NCBI GenBank assembly: GCA_002309425.1
Contig: DBXD01000009.1
Span: 35,285-56,099 of the forward strand
Origin: Cyanobacteria bacterium UBA1221
GTDB lineage: Bacteria > Cyanobacteriota > Vampirovibrionia > Gastranaerophilales > Gastranaerophilaceae
DNA length: 20,815 bases
Direction: 5' to 3'
The translations under genes were made by a program, and so were the position numbers. This document shows, in pieces, positions 1 to 6,460 of the stretch. The notes under the pieces are model-generated. The model did no database searches. It saw only the letters and a list, made by a program, of their open reading frames with translations, and was not told where the DNA came from. Within the stretch, counting starts at the first letter, position 1. The number at the start of each line of letters is the position of its first letter.

Positions 1-2
1 CA

Positions 3-74
3 ACTCAACAGACAACTGAAGAGTTAAGCAGATTAGATCTTCCTGCAGGTGTTAGTATTAACGTTAAGTTATAA
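3..74 (+). CDS. rpsJ: 30S ribosomal protein S10, 3' end only
   Basis: The window opens inside a gene. The frame starting at position 3 reads 23 codons, ending LDLPAGVSINVKL and TAA at 72-74. This matches the conserved S10 C-terminus (LDLPAGVDIEIKL-like). S10 is a small-subunit head protein that also acts in antitermination as NusE. Its place just before rplC is the canonical first position of the S10 operon, which supports the call despite the short fragment. The 5' end lies outside the window. Confidence 0.85.
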   Translation, partial: TQQTTEELSRLDLPAGVSINVKL

Positions 75-285
75 TAGCCCGCATTGAAAATTGAATAAGC
101 ATTATGCATATAATGTGAACTGCGACCAATTATTATAATTGGACACCTTCGCAAGAAGGGTGGGGTGAAAGTCCCCGTTAAGGTAAAGTAATTAAGCAAG
201 ACGTAGCGCTCGCAAGTGAAAATGCAAACCCGAAAAGTGGCACGATTTTTTGTGCAGCAAGTAGGGCTAGCTAGAAAGGTAGAAT
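75..285 (+). promoter_or_regulatory. structured leader between rpsJ and rplC
   Basis: This 211-nt gap has no convincing gene. It holds consecutive inverted repeats: CATTAT/ATAATG (100-115, GCAT loop); CCAATTAT-T-ATAATTGG (126-142, perfect); CACCTTC with a GCAA GNRA loop and GAAGGgTG (144-162, one bulge); GGGG/CCCC (162-176, 7-nt loop); and GCAC/GTGC around a T-rich loop (241-256). AAGG at 276-279 is the rplC ribosome-binding site. No repeat is followed by a T-run, so none looks like a terminator. It could be an r-protein autoregulatory leader, an RNA processing region or an unrecognised structured RNA. I do not recognise it as a known riboswitch. Confidence 0.5.
84..114 (+). promoter_or_regulatory. 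candidate internal promoter upstream of rplC
   Basis: TTGAAA at 84-89 and a perfect TATAAT at 109-114 are separated by 19 nt, slightly long for a sigma70-type promoter. A start near 121 would give a leader of about 165 nt before rplC. The -10 box overlaps the inverted repeat at 100-115. Inferred from sequence only; rplC may also be read through from rpsJ. Confidence 0.4.
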
Positions 286-921
286 ATGACACTAGGTGTA
301 ATAGGTAAGAAATTGGGAATGACTCAAATTTTTGATGAACAAGGTTTGGCAATTCCTGTAACTGTTATCAAAGTAGACGATATCGTTGTTACTCAGATTA
401 AAACTGTAGAAACAGACGGTTATAATGCTATACAGGTTGGTACTGTTGCAGCAAAAGAAAAACACTTGACAAAAGCTCAGATAGGTCATTTCAAGAAAAA
501 CAACCTGGAAAATTACAGACACTTACAGGAATTCCGTGTTGATAATCCTCAGGATTACAAAGTCGGCGACAAAATCGAATTATCAGTTCTTGATAACGTA
601 GAAAAAGTTGACGTAACAGGAAAATCAATCGGTAAAGGTTTCCAGGGTACAGTTAAAAGATGGAACTTCGGCAGAGGACCAATGGGTCACGGTTCAAAGA
701 ACCACAGAGAACCTGGTTCTATCGGCGCAGGTACAACTCCGAGCCGTGTAATCAAAGGCAAGAGAATGGCCGGCAATATGGGTAACGAAAGAGTTACCGT
801 TACTAAACTAAAGTTAGTTAAGGTAGATGCTGAAAAGAATTTAGTTTTGGTAAAAGGTTCCGTTCCGGGATGCGAAGGTAGATTGGTAACAATCGTTCCT
901 ACAAGAACAAAATGGAACTAG
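286..921 (+). CDS. rplC: 50S ribosomal protein L3
   Basis: L3 is an early-assembling large-subunit protein that binds 23S rRNA and reaches the peptidyl-transferase area. The 211-residue product starts MTLGVIGKKLGMTQIFDEQG, the standard L3 opening, and contains GKSIGKGFQGTVKRWNF and HGSKNHREPGSIGAGTTP, the central L3 loop. Where proteobacterial L3 has a methylated glutamine (GSIGQNQTP), this one has GSIGAGTTP as in cyanobacteria, so the PrmB target Gln is absent. The ATG at 286 follows AAGG with 6-nt spacing. Upstream is the long structured gap after rpsJ; downstream a hairpin begins right after the TAG. Confidence 0.97.
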   Translation: MTLGVIGKKLGMTQIFDEQGLAIPVTVIKVDDIVVTQIKTVETDGYNAIQVGTVAAKEKHLTKAQIGHFKKNNLENYRHLQEFRVDNPQDYKVGDKIELSVLDNVEKVDVTGKSIGKGFQGTVKRWNFGRGPMGHGSKNHREPGSIGAGTTPSRVIKGKRMAGNMGNERVTVTKLKLVKVDAEKNLVLVKGSVPGCEGRLVTIVPTRTKWN

Positions 922-1029
922 TGGATTTTGCGTAGAGTGAAGCAATAATCCAAGACATTAAGAATAAAAAATGTAAATGAATTAACCCGCTTCTGCCAAA
1001 TAAAACCCAAAAGGGAAAGGGGTAGACGG
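922..1029 (+). promoter_or_regulatory. rplC-rplD gap with two imperfect hairpins
   Basis: A 10-bp stem starts at the base after the rplC stop: 922-931 pairs with 942-952 (one bulged T at 946, 10-nt loop). A second, nested structure has CCG 987-989 with CGG 1027-1029 and TCTGCC 992-997 with GGTAGA 1021-1026 (one G-T pair, 2-nt bulge), enclosing CCC-AAAA-GGG at 1006-1015. No T-tract follows. Between them lies ATGTAAATGAA (971-981), also found before rplB. The rplD ribosome-binding site (AAGGA) follows. Confidence 0.5.
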
Positions 1030-1050
1030 AAAGCAAAAGGAAAAAGAAAA

Positions 1051-1680
1051 ATGGCAAAAGAAATATTAAGCACAACAGGTGAAAAATTAGGCGAAATCAC
1101 ATTATCAAAAGATGTTTTTGGTGTAGAACCTAATTTACATGTAATGCACTTAGCATTGAGAAGACAATTAAATAACGGCCGTCAGGGTTCAGCTTGCGCT
1201 AAGACAAGATCTGAAGTATCAGGCGGCGGCAAAAAACCCTGGAAACAAAAAGGTACAGGCAGAGCAAGAGCAGGTTCTCTTCGTTCTCCGTTGTTTGCAG
1301 GCGGCGGCGTAATCTTTGGCCCAAAACCAAGAGATTTCTCTTTCTCAATGCCTCAAAAAGCAAGAAAATTAGCTTTGAAATCAGCATTGTCTTCAAGAAA
1401 AGAACAGCTTGTTATTGTTAAAGATTTCTCAACATTGGCTGAACCTAAAACAAAATTGATGGCTTCCGCTTTGAAATCTTTAAACCTTAACGGCAAAATC
1501 TTAATCGTTGCTGACTTAAAAGCAGCTGAAAACCAAAACTTGGAATTAGCAGCAAGAAATATTCCTTCAGTTAAATTGTTACTTCCGTCAAACCTTAACG
1601 TAAAAGATTTGTTGGAAGCTGACAGCGTTGTTATTACTGAAGCAGCTGTTAACGAAATTACCGAAAGATTAAGCAAATAA
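1051..1680 (+). CDS. rplD: 50S ribosomal protein L4
   Basis: L4 is a large-subunit assembly protein whose loop lines the exit tunnel; in some bacteria it also represses its own operon. The 209-residue protein has the L4 extended loop, with RQGSACAKTRSEVSGGGKKP and WKQKGTGRARAGSLRSPLF followed by GGGVIFGPKPRDF, and a C-terminal globular part ending in ITERLSK. Length is normal. AAGGA lies upstream of the ATG at 1051. The long gap before it carries two hairpins; the gap to rplW is only 23 nt, suggesting coupled translation of L4 and L23. Whether this L4 is autoregulatory cannot be read from sequence. Confidence 0.97.
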   Translation: MAKEILSTTGEKLGEITLSKDVFGVEPNLHVMHLALRRQLNNGRQGSACAKTRSEVSGGGKKPWKQKGTGRARAGSLRSPLFAGGGVIFGPKPRDFSFSMPQKARKLALKSALSSRKEQLVIVKDFSTLAEPKTKLMASALKSLNLNGKILIVADLKAAENQNLELAARNIPSVKLLLPSNLNVKDLLEADSVVITEAAVNEITERLSK

Positions 1681-1703
1681 TTTAACAATAAAGGAATAAA
1701 AAA

Positions 1704-2012
1704 ATGAGTAAAGAAAGAACAAATACAGAAAAGTTATACGACGTAATCAAAAAGCCTTTGATTACAGAAAAATCTCGTATGGCTATGAGTTTGGGCAAAT
1801 ACACTTTTGAAGTAAGAAAAGATGCTACAAAAGTTGAAATAGCTCAGGCAATAGAATTAGCTTTTCCTGGAAGAAAAGTTAAAAGCGTAAATACGGTTTA
1901 TATGCCTTCTCACTCAAAGAGAATGGGATATAAATTCGGCAGAACAGACAGTTCTAAAAAAGCAATCGTAACCATCGAAGGTGATCCGATTGAAGTATTA
2001 ACAGCTGTATAA
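1704..2012 (+). CDS. rplW: 50S ribosomal protein L23
   Basis: L23 sits at the exit of the polypeptide tunnel and docks trigger factor and SRP. The 102-residue product has the family signature KKPLITEKSRM at the N-terminus, then YTFEVRKDATKVEIAQAIE, VKSVNTVYMPSHSKRMGYKF and the closing KKAIVTIEGD strand. The start follows AAAGGAATAAAAAA closely after rplD. It ends at TAA 2010-2012, where a 203-nt structured gap to rplB begins. Normal length, no anomaly. Confidence 0.97.
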   Translation: MSKERTNTEKLYDVIKKPLITEKSRMAMSLGKYTFEVRKDATKVEIAQAIELAFPGRKVKSVNTVYMPSHSKRMGYKFGRTDSSKKAIVTIEGDPIEVLTAV

Positions 2013-2215
2013 GCAGTTGTATCGGGGCGAATGGCATAAGTCCCGAAAGGCGAAAGCCGGTGTGGAGCAACAGGTTGGCTTGTTGCATAACAAGACAAGC
2101 AGGTTGCGGAACATAATATCACCGCCGTTGTGAGCAAAATGTAAATGAAGCGAACGAAGCAATCTGTGATTGCACAGGCGGAAAAAGTAAACCAAAGCCA
2201 AAAAAGGAGAAAAAA
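2013..2215 (+). promoter_or_regulatory. structured leader between rplW and rplB with competing hairpins
   Basis: No convincing gene lies in this 203-nt gap, but inverted repeats are dense: TCGGGG 2022-2027 with TCCCGA 2041-2046 (one G-T); GGC-GAAA-GCC at 2049-2058; an 8-bp stem 2067-2074/2079-2086 with a TTGG loop; and an alternative stem CTTGTT 2079-2084/AACAAG 2089-2094 that reuses the same bases and so excludes the former. Nearer rplB, CCGCC 2122-2126 plus TGTG 2129-2132 pairs with CACAGGCGG 2173-2181. Inside lies GCAATC-TGT-GATTGC (2159-2173), which competes with CTGTG-ATTG-CACAG (2164-2177). Switchable structure upstream of L2 suggests regulation; that is inference. Confidence 0.5.
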
Positions 2216-3046
2216 ATGGCAATCAGAAAAATCAACCCTACATCTCCGGGACAAAGAGGAATGACAAAGAGTGATTACAGCGAAATCACTACAATGACTC
2301 CGGAAAAATCCCTGTTGAAGAAAGTTAAGAAAACAGCAGGAAGAAATAATACGGGTAGAATTACATGTCGTCATAAAGGTGGCGGTGTAAAAAGACAATA
2401 CCGTGTAATTGACTTTAAACGTGAAAAATTCGGTGTACCTGCAGTTGTAAAAACTGTTGAATACGACCCGAACAGAAACGTAAGAATTTCATTGGTATTC
2501 TATGCTGACGGTGAAAAGAGATATATATTAACACCGGAAGGATTGAATGTTGGTGATACTATTATAAGCGGACCTGAAGCACCTGTTCAGACAGGTAATG
2601 CAATTCCGCTTGAACTGATTCCGTTAGGTACTATGGTTCATAACGTTGAACTTAACCCTGGTCGTGGCGGAGTTATGGTCAGAGCAGCAGGTAATGCAGC
2701 TCAGGTAATGGCTAAAGAAGGTAATTATGTTACAATCAAACTTCCGTCCTCAGAAATGAGAATGGTAAGAAAAGAATGTCTGGCAACAATTGGTGTTCTT
2801 GGTAACTCTGAATTCAAAAACTTATCTTTGGGTAAGGCAGGAAGAAAACGTTACTTAGGTATCAAGCCGACAGTTCGTGGTGTAACAATGAATCCTTGCG
2901 ATCACCCTCACGGTGGTGGTGAAGGTAAAACCGGCCCCGGCGGACATCCTAAAACACCTTGGGGCAAACCGGCTCTTGGCTATAAGACAAGAAAATCCGG
3001 AAAAGCTTCTGACAAACTGATTGTAAGAAGAAGAAAAGGTAAATAA
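2216..3046 (+). CDS. rplB: 50S ribosomal protein L2
   Basis: L2 is a core large-subunit protein needed for subunit association and peptidyl-transferase function. The 276-residue product starts MAIRKINPTSPGQRG and has the N-terminal OB-fold segment (GRITCRHKGGGVKRQYRVID), the SH3-like domain (VGDTIISGPEAPVQTGNAIP) and the nearly invariant C-terminal motif DHPHGGGEGK at about residues 229-238, which holds the essential histidines, then GGHPKTPWGKPALGYKTRK. AGGAGA precedes the ATG. The 203-nt multi-hairpin gap upstream is one of the two longest in this operon. Confidence 0.98.
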   Translation: MAIRKINPTSPGQRGMTKSDYSEITTMTPEKSLLKKVKKTAGRNNTGRITCRHKGGGVKRQYRVIDFKREKFGVPAVVKTVEYDPNRNVRISLVFYADGEKRYILTPEGLNVGDTIISGPEAPVQTGNAIPLELIPLGTMVHNVELNPGRGGVMVRAAGNAAQVMAKEGNYVTIKLPSSEMRMVRKECLATIGVLGNSEFKNLSLGKAGRKRYLGIKPTVRGVTMNPCDHPHGGGEGKTGPGGHPKTPWGKPALGYKTRKSGKASDKLIVRRRKGK

Positions 3047-3160
3047 TTGCGCAAGGCGGTGTGAGTATCGCTGACAAGCAATATATAAACACCACAAAAA
3101 GTGCAAACCGATTAATAGTCGGTAACAAAAAGAAAAACAAACCATAAGGAGAAAATATTA
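3047..3160 (+). promoter_or_regulatory. rplB-rpsS gap with short inverted repeats
   Basis: This 114-nt gap holds CCGAT 3108-3112 pairing with GTCGG 3118-3122 (5-nt loop, one G-T), GGTGT 3058-3062 with ACACC 3089-3093, and ATTGC 3046-3050 with GCAAT 3078-3082. The last two pairings cross, so together they would be a pseudoknot. Stems are only 5 bp and weaker than in the other gaps. AAGGAGA before 3161 is the rpsS ribosome-binding site. Confidence 0.35.
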
Positions 3161-3433
3161 ATGGCACGTTCATTAAAAAAAGGTCCATACGTAGAAGAAG
3201 CTCTACAAAAGAAAATTGAAAAAATGAATGCTACTTCTGAAAAGAAAGTAATAAAGACTTGGTCCAGAGCATCTATGATTGTACCTGATATGTTAGGACA
3301 CACAATCGCTGTTCACAACGGGAAAACTCACGTTCCGGTATATGTTACTGAGCAGATGATTGGTCACAAATTAGGTGAATTTGCACCTACAAGATTATTC
3401 AAAGGGCATGCAGGTTCAGCTAAAGTGAAATAA
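3161..3433 (+). CDS. rpsS: 30S ribosomal protein S19
   Basis: S19 binds the 3' domain of 16S rRNA in the small-subunit head and contacts the A site and S13. The 90-residue protein begins MARSLKKGPYVEEALQKK and has KTWSRASMIVPDMLGHTIAV, HNGKTHVPVYVTEQMIGHKL and GEFAPTRLFKGHAG, the full S19 signature set at normal length. A clear AAGGAGA site precedes the ATG. A compact hairpin pair follows its stop, before rplV. Confidence 0.98.
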   Translation: MARSLKKGPYVEEALQKKIEKMNATSEKKVIKTWSRASMIVPDMLGHTIAVHNGKTHVPVYVTEQMIGHKLGEFAPTRLFKGHAGSAKVK

Positions 3434-3470
3434 CCGCAAAACGGATATTTCATTCCGAACAAGTTTCGGA
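3434..3470 (+). promoter_or_regulatory. hairpin pair right after the rpsS stop
   Basis: CCG 3434-3436/CGG 3442-3444 (5-nt loop) starts at the first base after the rpsS stop. It is followed by a perfect 6-bp stem TCCGAA 3454-3459/TTCGGA 3465-3470 with a 5-nt loop. CGGAT at 3442-3446 could instead pair with the ATTCCG at 3452-3457, giving an alternative fold. No T-tract follows, so termination is unlikely. Confidence 0.45.
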
Positions 3471-3510
3471 TTCTCAAAAGAGATAACAAAAAGAAAAAAG
3501 GAAATTAAAA

Positions 3511-3846
3511 ATGGAAGCTAAAGCAAAACAAACAGATATAAAAATGACAGCAAGAAAATTGCGCCGTGTAATTAATGAAGTTCGCGGCAAAAAGGTTCTT
3601 GAAGCTCAGGATATGTTACGTTTTATGCCTTACTTTGCAGCAAGAGTTGTTGAAAAGAACTTAAAGGCAGCTATTGCAAATGCTCAGGAAAAGTTTGGAG
3701 TTTCCCCGGAATCATTAAAGATTTCTGAAATCTTTGCTGACGAAAGTCAAACTCTCAGACGCGCAAAACCGAGAGCACAGGGTCGAATTTACAGAAGATT
3801 AAAACGTACATCTCATCTTACGTTAAAAGTAAGCGATGAAAAGTAG
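3511..3846 (+). CDS. rplV: 50S ribosomal protein L22
   Basis: L22 contacts all 23S rRNA domains, and its beta-hairpin lines the exit tunnel (the site of some macrolide-resistance mutations). The 111-residue product has KMTARKLRRVINEVRGKKV, a central LKAAIANAQEKFGVSPESL segment and the C-terminal hairpin RRAKPRAQGRIYRRLKRTSH, close to the consensus with no insertion. It lies 25 nt before rpsC, a tight junction. The ribosome-binding site AAAAAGGAAATT precedes the ATG at 3511. Confidence 0.97.
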   Translation: MEAKAKQTDIKMTARKLRRVINEVRGKKVLEAQDMLRFMPYFAARVVEKNLKAAIANAQEKFGVSPESLKISEIFADESQTLRRAKPRAQGRIYRRLKRTSHLTLKVSDEK

Positions 3847-3871
3847 AAGGTAAAAGATAAAGGTATAAAAA

Positions 3872-4609
3872 ATGGGACAAAAAACACATCCAAACGGATT
3901 TAGAGTAGGTATAATAAAATCATGGGCAAGCAACTGGTATGCTTCGTTCAAAGAATACCGTACTTTTATAAAAGAAGATTACAAAATCAGAAAATTCATT
4001 AAGAAAAAATTGTACGCAGCGGGTGTTTCTAAAGTCTTAATTTCAAGAATAGAAGACAAAAACACAACAATTACCGTCGTAACTGCTAAACCCGGTATTG
4101 TAGTCGGCAGAGGCGGTCAAGGTATTGATGATTTAAGGCAGGAAGTTTCCAAATATATCGGAAAACCTGTTATTATCAATGTTGTTGAAGTTGCAAGAAT
4201 TGATGCTGATGCTCAGTTAGTTGCAGAAAATATTGCACAGCAGCTTGAAAAACGTGTTGCATTCAGACGTGCAATGAAACAAGCTATGCAGCGTACAATG
4301 AGATCAGGCGTTCAGGGTATCAAAGTTATGGTATCAGGACGTTTGGGCGGTGCTGAAATCGCTCGTTCAGAGTGGGCAAAAGAAGGAAGAATTCCTCTTC
4401 AGACACTCAGAGCAGACGTTGATTACGGTTTTACCGAAGCTGATACAATCATGGGTAAAATCGGCGTTAAGGTTTGGATTTTCAAAGGCGATTTGATGCC
4501 GGGCGAAAAAGCAGATATGAATATCAAAGCTAAAAGTAGTAAAGAAAATGCTTCTGAAAGAGCTCCGCGCCGCAGAAGAAAAGCTATCGAAACTACAGAG
4601 GCTAAGTAA
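3872..4609 (+). CDS. rpsC: 30S ribosomal protein S3
   Basis: S3 forms part of the mRNA entry channel and the ribosomal helicase activity. The 245-residue protein starts MGQKTHPNGFRVGIIKSWAS. It has the type-II KH domain with the GRGGQG loop at residues 79-84 and the C-terminal S3 domain (GVQGIKVMVSGRLGGAEIAR, GVKVWIFKG). The tail after about residue 215 is a lysine/arginine-rich extension ending RRRRKAIETTEAK, probably disordered. Short junctions on both sides (25 nt after rplV, 36 nt before rplP) fit translational coupling. Confidence 0.98.
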   Translation: MGQKTHPNGFRVGIIKSWASNWYASFKEYRTFIKEDYKIRKFIKKKLYAAGVSKVLISRIEDKNTTITVVTAKPGIVVGRGGQGIDDLRQEVSKYIGKPVIINVVEVARIDADAQLVAENIAQQLEKRVAFRRAMKQAMQRTMRSGVQGIKVMVSGRLGGAEIARSEWAKEGRIPLQTLRADVDYGFTEADTIMGKIGVKVWIFKGDLMPGEKADMNIKAKSSKENASERAPRRRRKAIETTEAK

Positions 4610-4645
4610 AAAAGATAAGTAAACTAATTAACAGGAGTAAATAAA

Positions 4646-5065
4646 ATGTTACAGCCTAAAAAAACTAAATATCGTAAAATGATGAAAGGCAGAATGAAAG
4701 GACATGAAACAAGAGGTACTAAACTCGAGTTTGGTTCTTATGCATTACAGGCCTTGGAACCTGGTTGGATAACCAGCCGTCAGATCGAGGCTGCACGTCG
4801 TGCAATGACTCGTGAGATTAAACGTGGCGGTAATGTTTGGATAAAAATCTTCCCGGATAAACCGATTACTGCAAAACCTGCTGAAACTCGTATGGGTTCA
4901 GGTAAAGGTAATCTGGAATACTGGGTTGCGGTAGTTAAACCAAACAGAATACTTTTCGAACTTGAATATTTCGACAGGGACGTTGCAGTTAACGCTTTGG
5001 AACTTGCAGCACAAAAACTTCCTATCAAAGTTAAAGTTATTGAAAAGTCTAAACTTGAAGCATAA
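4646..5065 (+). CDS. rplP: 50S ribosomal protein L16
   Basis: L16 helps position tRNA in the A site and completes large-subunit assembly. The 139-residue protein begins MLQPKKTKYRKMMKGRMKG and contains FGSYALQALEPGWITSRQIE, AARRAMTREIKRGG, WIKIFPDKPITAKPAETRMG and GKGNLEYWVAVVKPNRILFE, all diagnostic. The arginine in AETRMGSGKG corresponds to the residue that some proteobacteria hydroxylate. ACAGGAGTAAATAAA provides the ribosome-binding site. rpmC follows after 22 nt. Confidence 0.98.
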   Translation: MLQPKKTKYRKMMKGRMKGHETRGTKLEFGSYALQALEPGWITSRQIEAARRAMTREIKRGGNVWIKIFPDKPITAKPAETRMGSGKGNLEYWVAVVKPNRILFELEYFDRDVAVNALELAAQKLPIKVKVIEKSKLEA

Positions 5066-5087
5066 GTAAATTAAAAGGAAAATAACA

Positions 5088-5300
5088 ATGAAATTAAGTG
5101 AAATGCGCGAAAAAACAGTTGAAGAGTTAAAAAGTGCAATCATTGATTGGAAAAAAGAGTTGTTAGACCACAGAATGAAGCTTGCAACTGCAGGTTTGGA
5201 AAATACGGCTCTCGTATCTAAAACAAAACGCTTAATAGCTCAAGCAAAAACTGTAATTAATGAAAAAGCTGCAGCAGCAGCGGAGGTAAAGAATGCCTAA
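5088..5300 (+). CDS. rpmC: 50S ribosomal protein L29
   Basis: L29 lies beside L23 at the tunnel exit. The 70-residue protein begins MKLSEMREKTVEELKSAIID, the typical first helix, followed by a second helix (ENTALVSKTKRLIAQAKTVI) and an alanine-rich tail. The usual L29 motif around LFNLRFQ is degenerate here (WKKELLDHRMKLATAG), so assignment rests on the first helix, length and invariant position between rplP and rpsQ. Its last 8 nt overlap the start of rpsQ, and its 3' end contains the GGAGG site used by rpsQ. Confidence 0.93.
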   Translation: MKLSEMREKTVEELKSAIIDWKKELLDHRMKLATAGLENTALVSKTKRLIAQAKTVINEKAAAAAEVKNA

Positions 5301-5538
5301 GAAAGAAAAACAAGGAATAGTAGTAAGTAACAAAATGGATAAGACTATTGTAGTCAGAGTTGCTGAATATGCTTCACATCCGAAATACAAAAAGATTATT
5401 GAATCTAATAAAAACTACAAGGCTCACGATGAAAACAATGTCTGCAACATAGGCGACACTGTAAGAATCGTTGAATCCCGTCCTATTTCCGGCGACAAAC
5501 GCTGGACTTTGGCAGAAGTAGTTGAAGCAGCCAAGTAA
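5293..5538 (+). CDS. rpsQ: 30S ribosomal protein S17
   Basis: S17 is an OB-fold primary binder of 16S rRNA. The 81-residue protein has the S17 core GIVVSNKMDKTIVVRVAEYA, HPKYKKIIESNKNYKAHDE and CNIGDTVRIVESRPISGDKR with the closing WTLAEVVEAAK. The ATG at 5293 lies inside rpmC (8-nt overlap) and is preceded by a strong GGAGG at 5282-5286 with 6-nt spacing, which fixes the start and implies translational coupling with rpmC. A 94-nt gap with two hairpins separates it from rplN. Confidence 0.97.
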   Translation: MPKKEKQGIVVSNKMDKTIVVRVAEYASHPKYKKIIESNKNYKAHDENNVCNIGDTVRIVESRPISGDKRWTLAEVVEAAK

Positions 5539-5553
5539 TTCGGATGAGAAAAA

Positions 5554-5593
5554 GCACATTGAATTGTGCAGACAACATTACCAAAGAGTAATG
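5554..5593 (+). promoter_or_regulatory. tandem hairpins in the rpsQ-rplN gap
   Basis: GCACA 5554-5558 pairs with TGTGC 5565-5569 (6-nt loop). CATTAC 5576-5581 pairs perfectly with GTAATG 5588-5593 (6-nt loop). No T-tract follows. The octamer AGGTCGAA at 5596-5603 just downstream recurs in the loop of the next gap's hairpin (6028-6035). Confidence 0.45.
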
Positions 5594-5632
5594 AGAGGTC
5601 GAAAGTAAATTAAACAATAAGGAAACAGAAAA

Positions 5633-6001
5633 ATGATACAACAAGAAACAAGACTTGAAGTCGCTGATAATACAGGTGCAAAACAGTTATTATGCATCCG
5701 TGTTATGGGCAGCTCAAATAAGAAATTTGCGGCAGTAGGAGATGAAATCGTTGCAACAGTTAAGGATGCAACTCCTAATATGACCGTTAAAAAATCTGAA
5801 GTTGTACGTGCTGTTGTAGTAAGAACAAAAGCTGATATTAAACGTCAGGATGGTTCTGTTATCAGATTTGATGAAAATGCAGCAGTTATTATCAACAAAG
5901 ACGGTAACCCCCGCGGAACCCGTGTTTTTGGACCGGTTGCCCGTGAACTTCGTGATAAGGGTTACATGAAGATAGTTTCTTTGGCTCCTGAAGTTATTTA
6001 G
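5633..6001 (+). CDS. rplN: 50S ribosomal protein L14
   Basis: L14 lies at the subunit interface, contacting 16S rRNA helix 14 and, in ribosome silencing, RsfS. The 122-residue product begins MIQQETRLEVADNTGAKQLL and has CIRVMGSSNKKFAAVGDEIV, VKDATPNMTVKKSEVVRAVV, VIRFDENAAVIINKDGNPRG and TRVFGPVARELRDKGYMKIV, a textbook L14 of usual length. AATAAGGAAACAG precedes the ATG. It ends at TAG 5999-6001, before a gap containing an 8-bp hairpin. Confidence 0.98.
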   Translation: MIQQETRLEVADNTGAKQLLCIRVMGSSNKKFAAVGDEIVATVKDATPNMTVKKSEVVRAVVVRTKADIKRQDGSVIRFDENAAVIINKDGNPRGTRVFGPVARELRDKGYMKIVSLAPEVI

Positions 6002-6015
6002 TGACTAAAGAAACA

Positions 6016-6043
6016 GAAACAAAATCAAGGTCGAATTTGTTTC
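6016..6043 (+). promoter_or_regulatory. 8-bp hairpin in the rplN-rplX gap
   Basis: GAAACAAA 6016-6023 is perfectly complementary to TTTGTTTC 6036-6043 with a 12-nt loop that contains AGGTCGAA. No T-tract follows. The rplX ribosome-binding site (AAAGGATAAA) is downstream and outside the stem. Confidence 0.45.
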
Positions 6044-6073
6044 GTAATACAGGAAATTGTAAAGGATAAAAAA

Positions 6074-6412
6074 ATGGCAGATAAAAAGAAAAACAGCTTG
6101 CACGTAAAAACCGGCGACAGAGTAGTTGTCACTGCAGGCAAAGATAAAGGTAAAATGGGTAACATCAAAAAATCAATACCTGCTGAATCAAAGGTAGTTG
6201 TTGAAGGTGTTAACATGGTTACCAAAGCTCAAAGACCTCAACCTATGATGGGGATTCAGGGCGGCTTAATTAAGATGGAAGCTCCTTTGGATTCTTCAAA
6301 CGTTATGGTTGTATGTCCGGCTTGCGAAAAACCTACCAGAATCAAACATGCTGTTGTTGACGGCAAAAAGGTTCGTGTATGTAAAAAATGTGGAGAACAA
6401 TTAGATGTGTAA
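6074..6412 (+). CDS. rplX: 50S ribosomal protein L24 with C-terminal zinc-ribbon cysteines
   Basis: L24 is an assembly initiator near the tunnel exit. The 112-residue protein has the KOW motif early (HVKTGDRVVVTAGKDKGKMG, about residues 10-29), then VVVEGVNMVTKAQRP and GIQGGLIKMEAPL. The C-terminus carries CxxC pairs at C81/C84 and C103/C106 (VCPACEKPTRI ... RVCKKCGEQL), predicted to bind zinc. This variant occurs in many bacteria but not in E. coli. A 48-nt gap with a perfect 7-bp hairpin follows. Confidence 0.97.
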   Translation: MADKKKNSLHVKTGDRVVVTAGKDKGKMGNIKKSIPAESKVVVEGVNMVTKAQRPQPMMGIQGGLIKMEAPLDSSNVMVVCPACEKPTRIKHAVVDGKKVRVCKKCGEQLDV

Positions 6413-6413
6413 G

Positions 6414-6430
6414 GTTTATCCCGGATAAAC
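6414..6430 (+). promoter_or_regulatory. 7-bp hairpin right after the rplX stop
   Basis: GTTTATC 6414-6420 and GATAAAC 6424-6430 are perfectly complementary with a 3-nt CCG loop, starting two bases after the rplX stop. No T-run follows. The rplE ribosome-binding site (GAGGAAAAC) lies about 20 nt further on. Confidence 0.45.
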
Positions 6431-6460
6431 ATATACATCGCTAGAATTGAGGAAAACAAA

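Noticed and set aside
120..285. Riboswitch or group II intron fragment suggested by GGGGTGAAAGTCCCC and GNRA loops
   Set aside because: I could not match the conserved cores of cobalamin or other riboswitches, and no domain V or reverse-transcriptase sequence is present.
222..308. Small ORF (ATG at 222) overlapping the rplC start out of frame
   Set aside because: Only 28 codons, no ribosome-binding site, and its bases are explained by the structured leader.
2145..2264. Basic 39-codon ORF overlapping the rplB start out of frame
   Set aside because: No Shine-Dalgarno site before the ATG. The lysine/arginine richness comes from the A-rich rplB ribosome-binding region read in another frame.
4780..5028. 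Minus-strand open frame within rplP, and similar antisense frames across ribosomal and envelope genes
   Set aside because: Antisense shadows of well-supported genes, with no start signals or recognisable domains.
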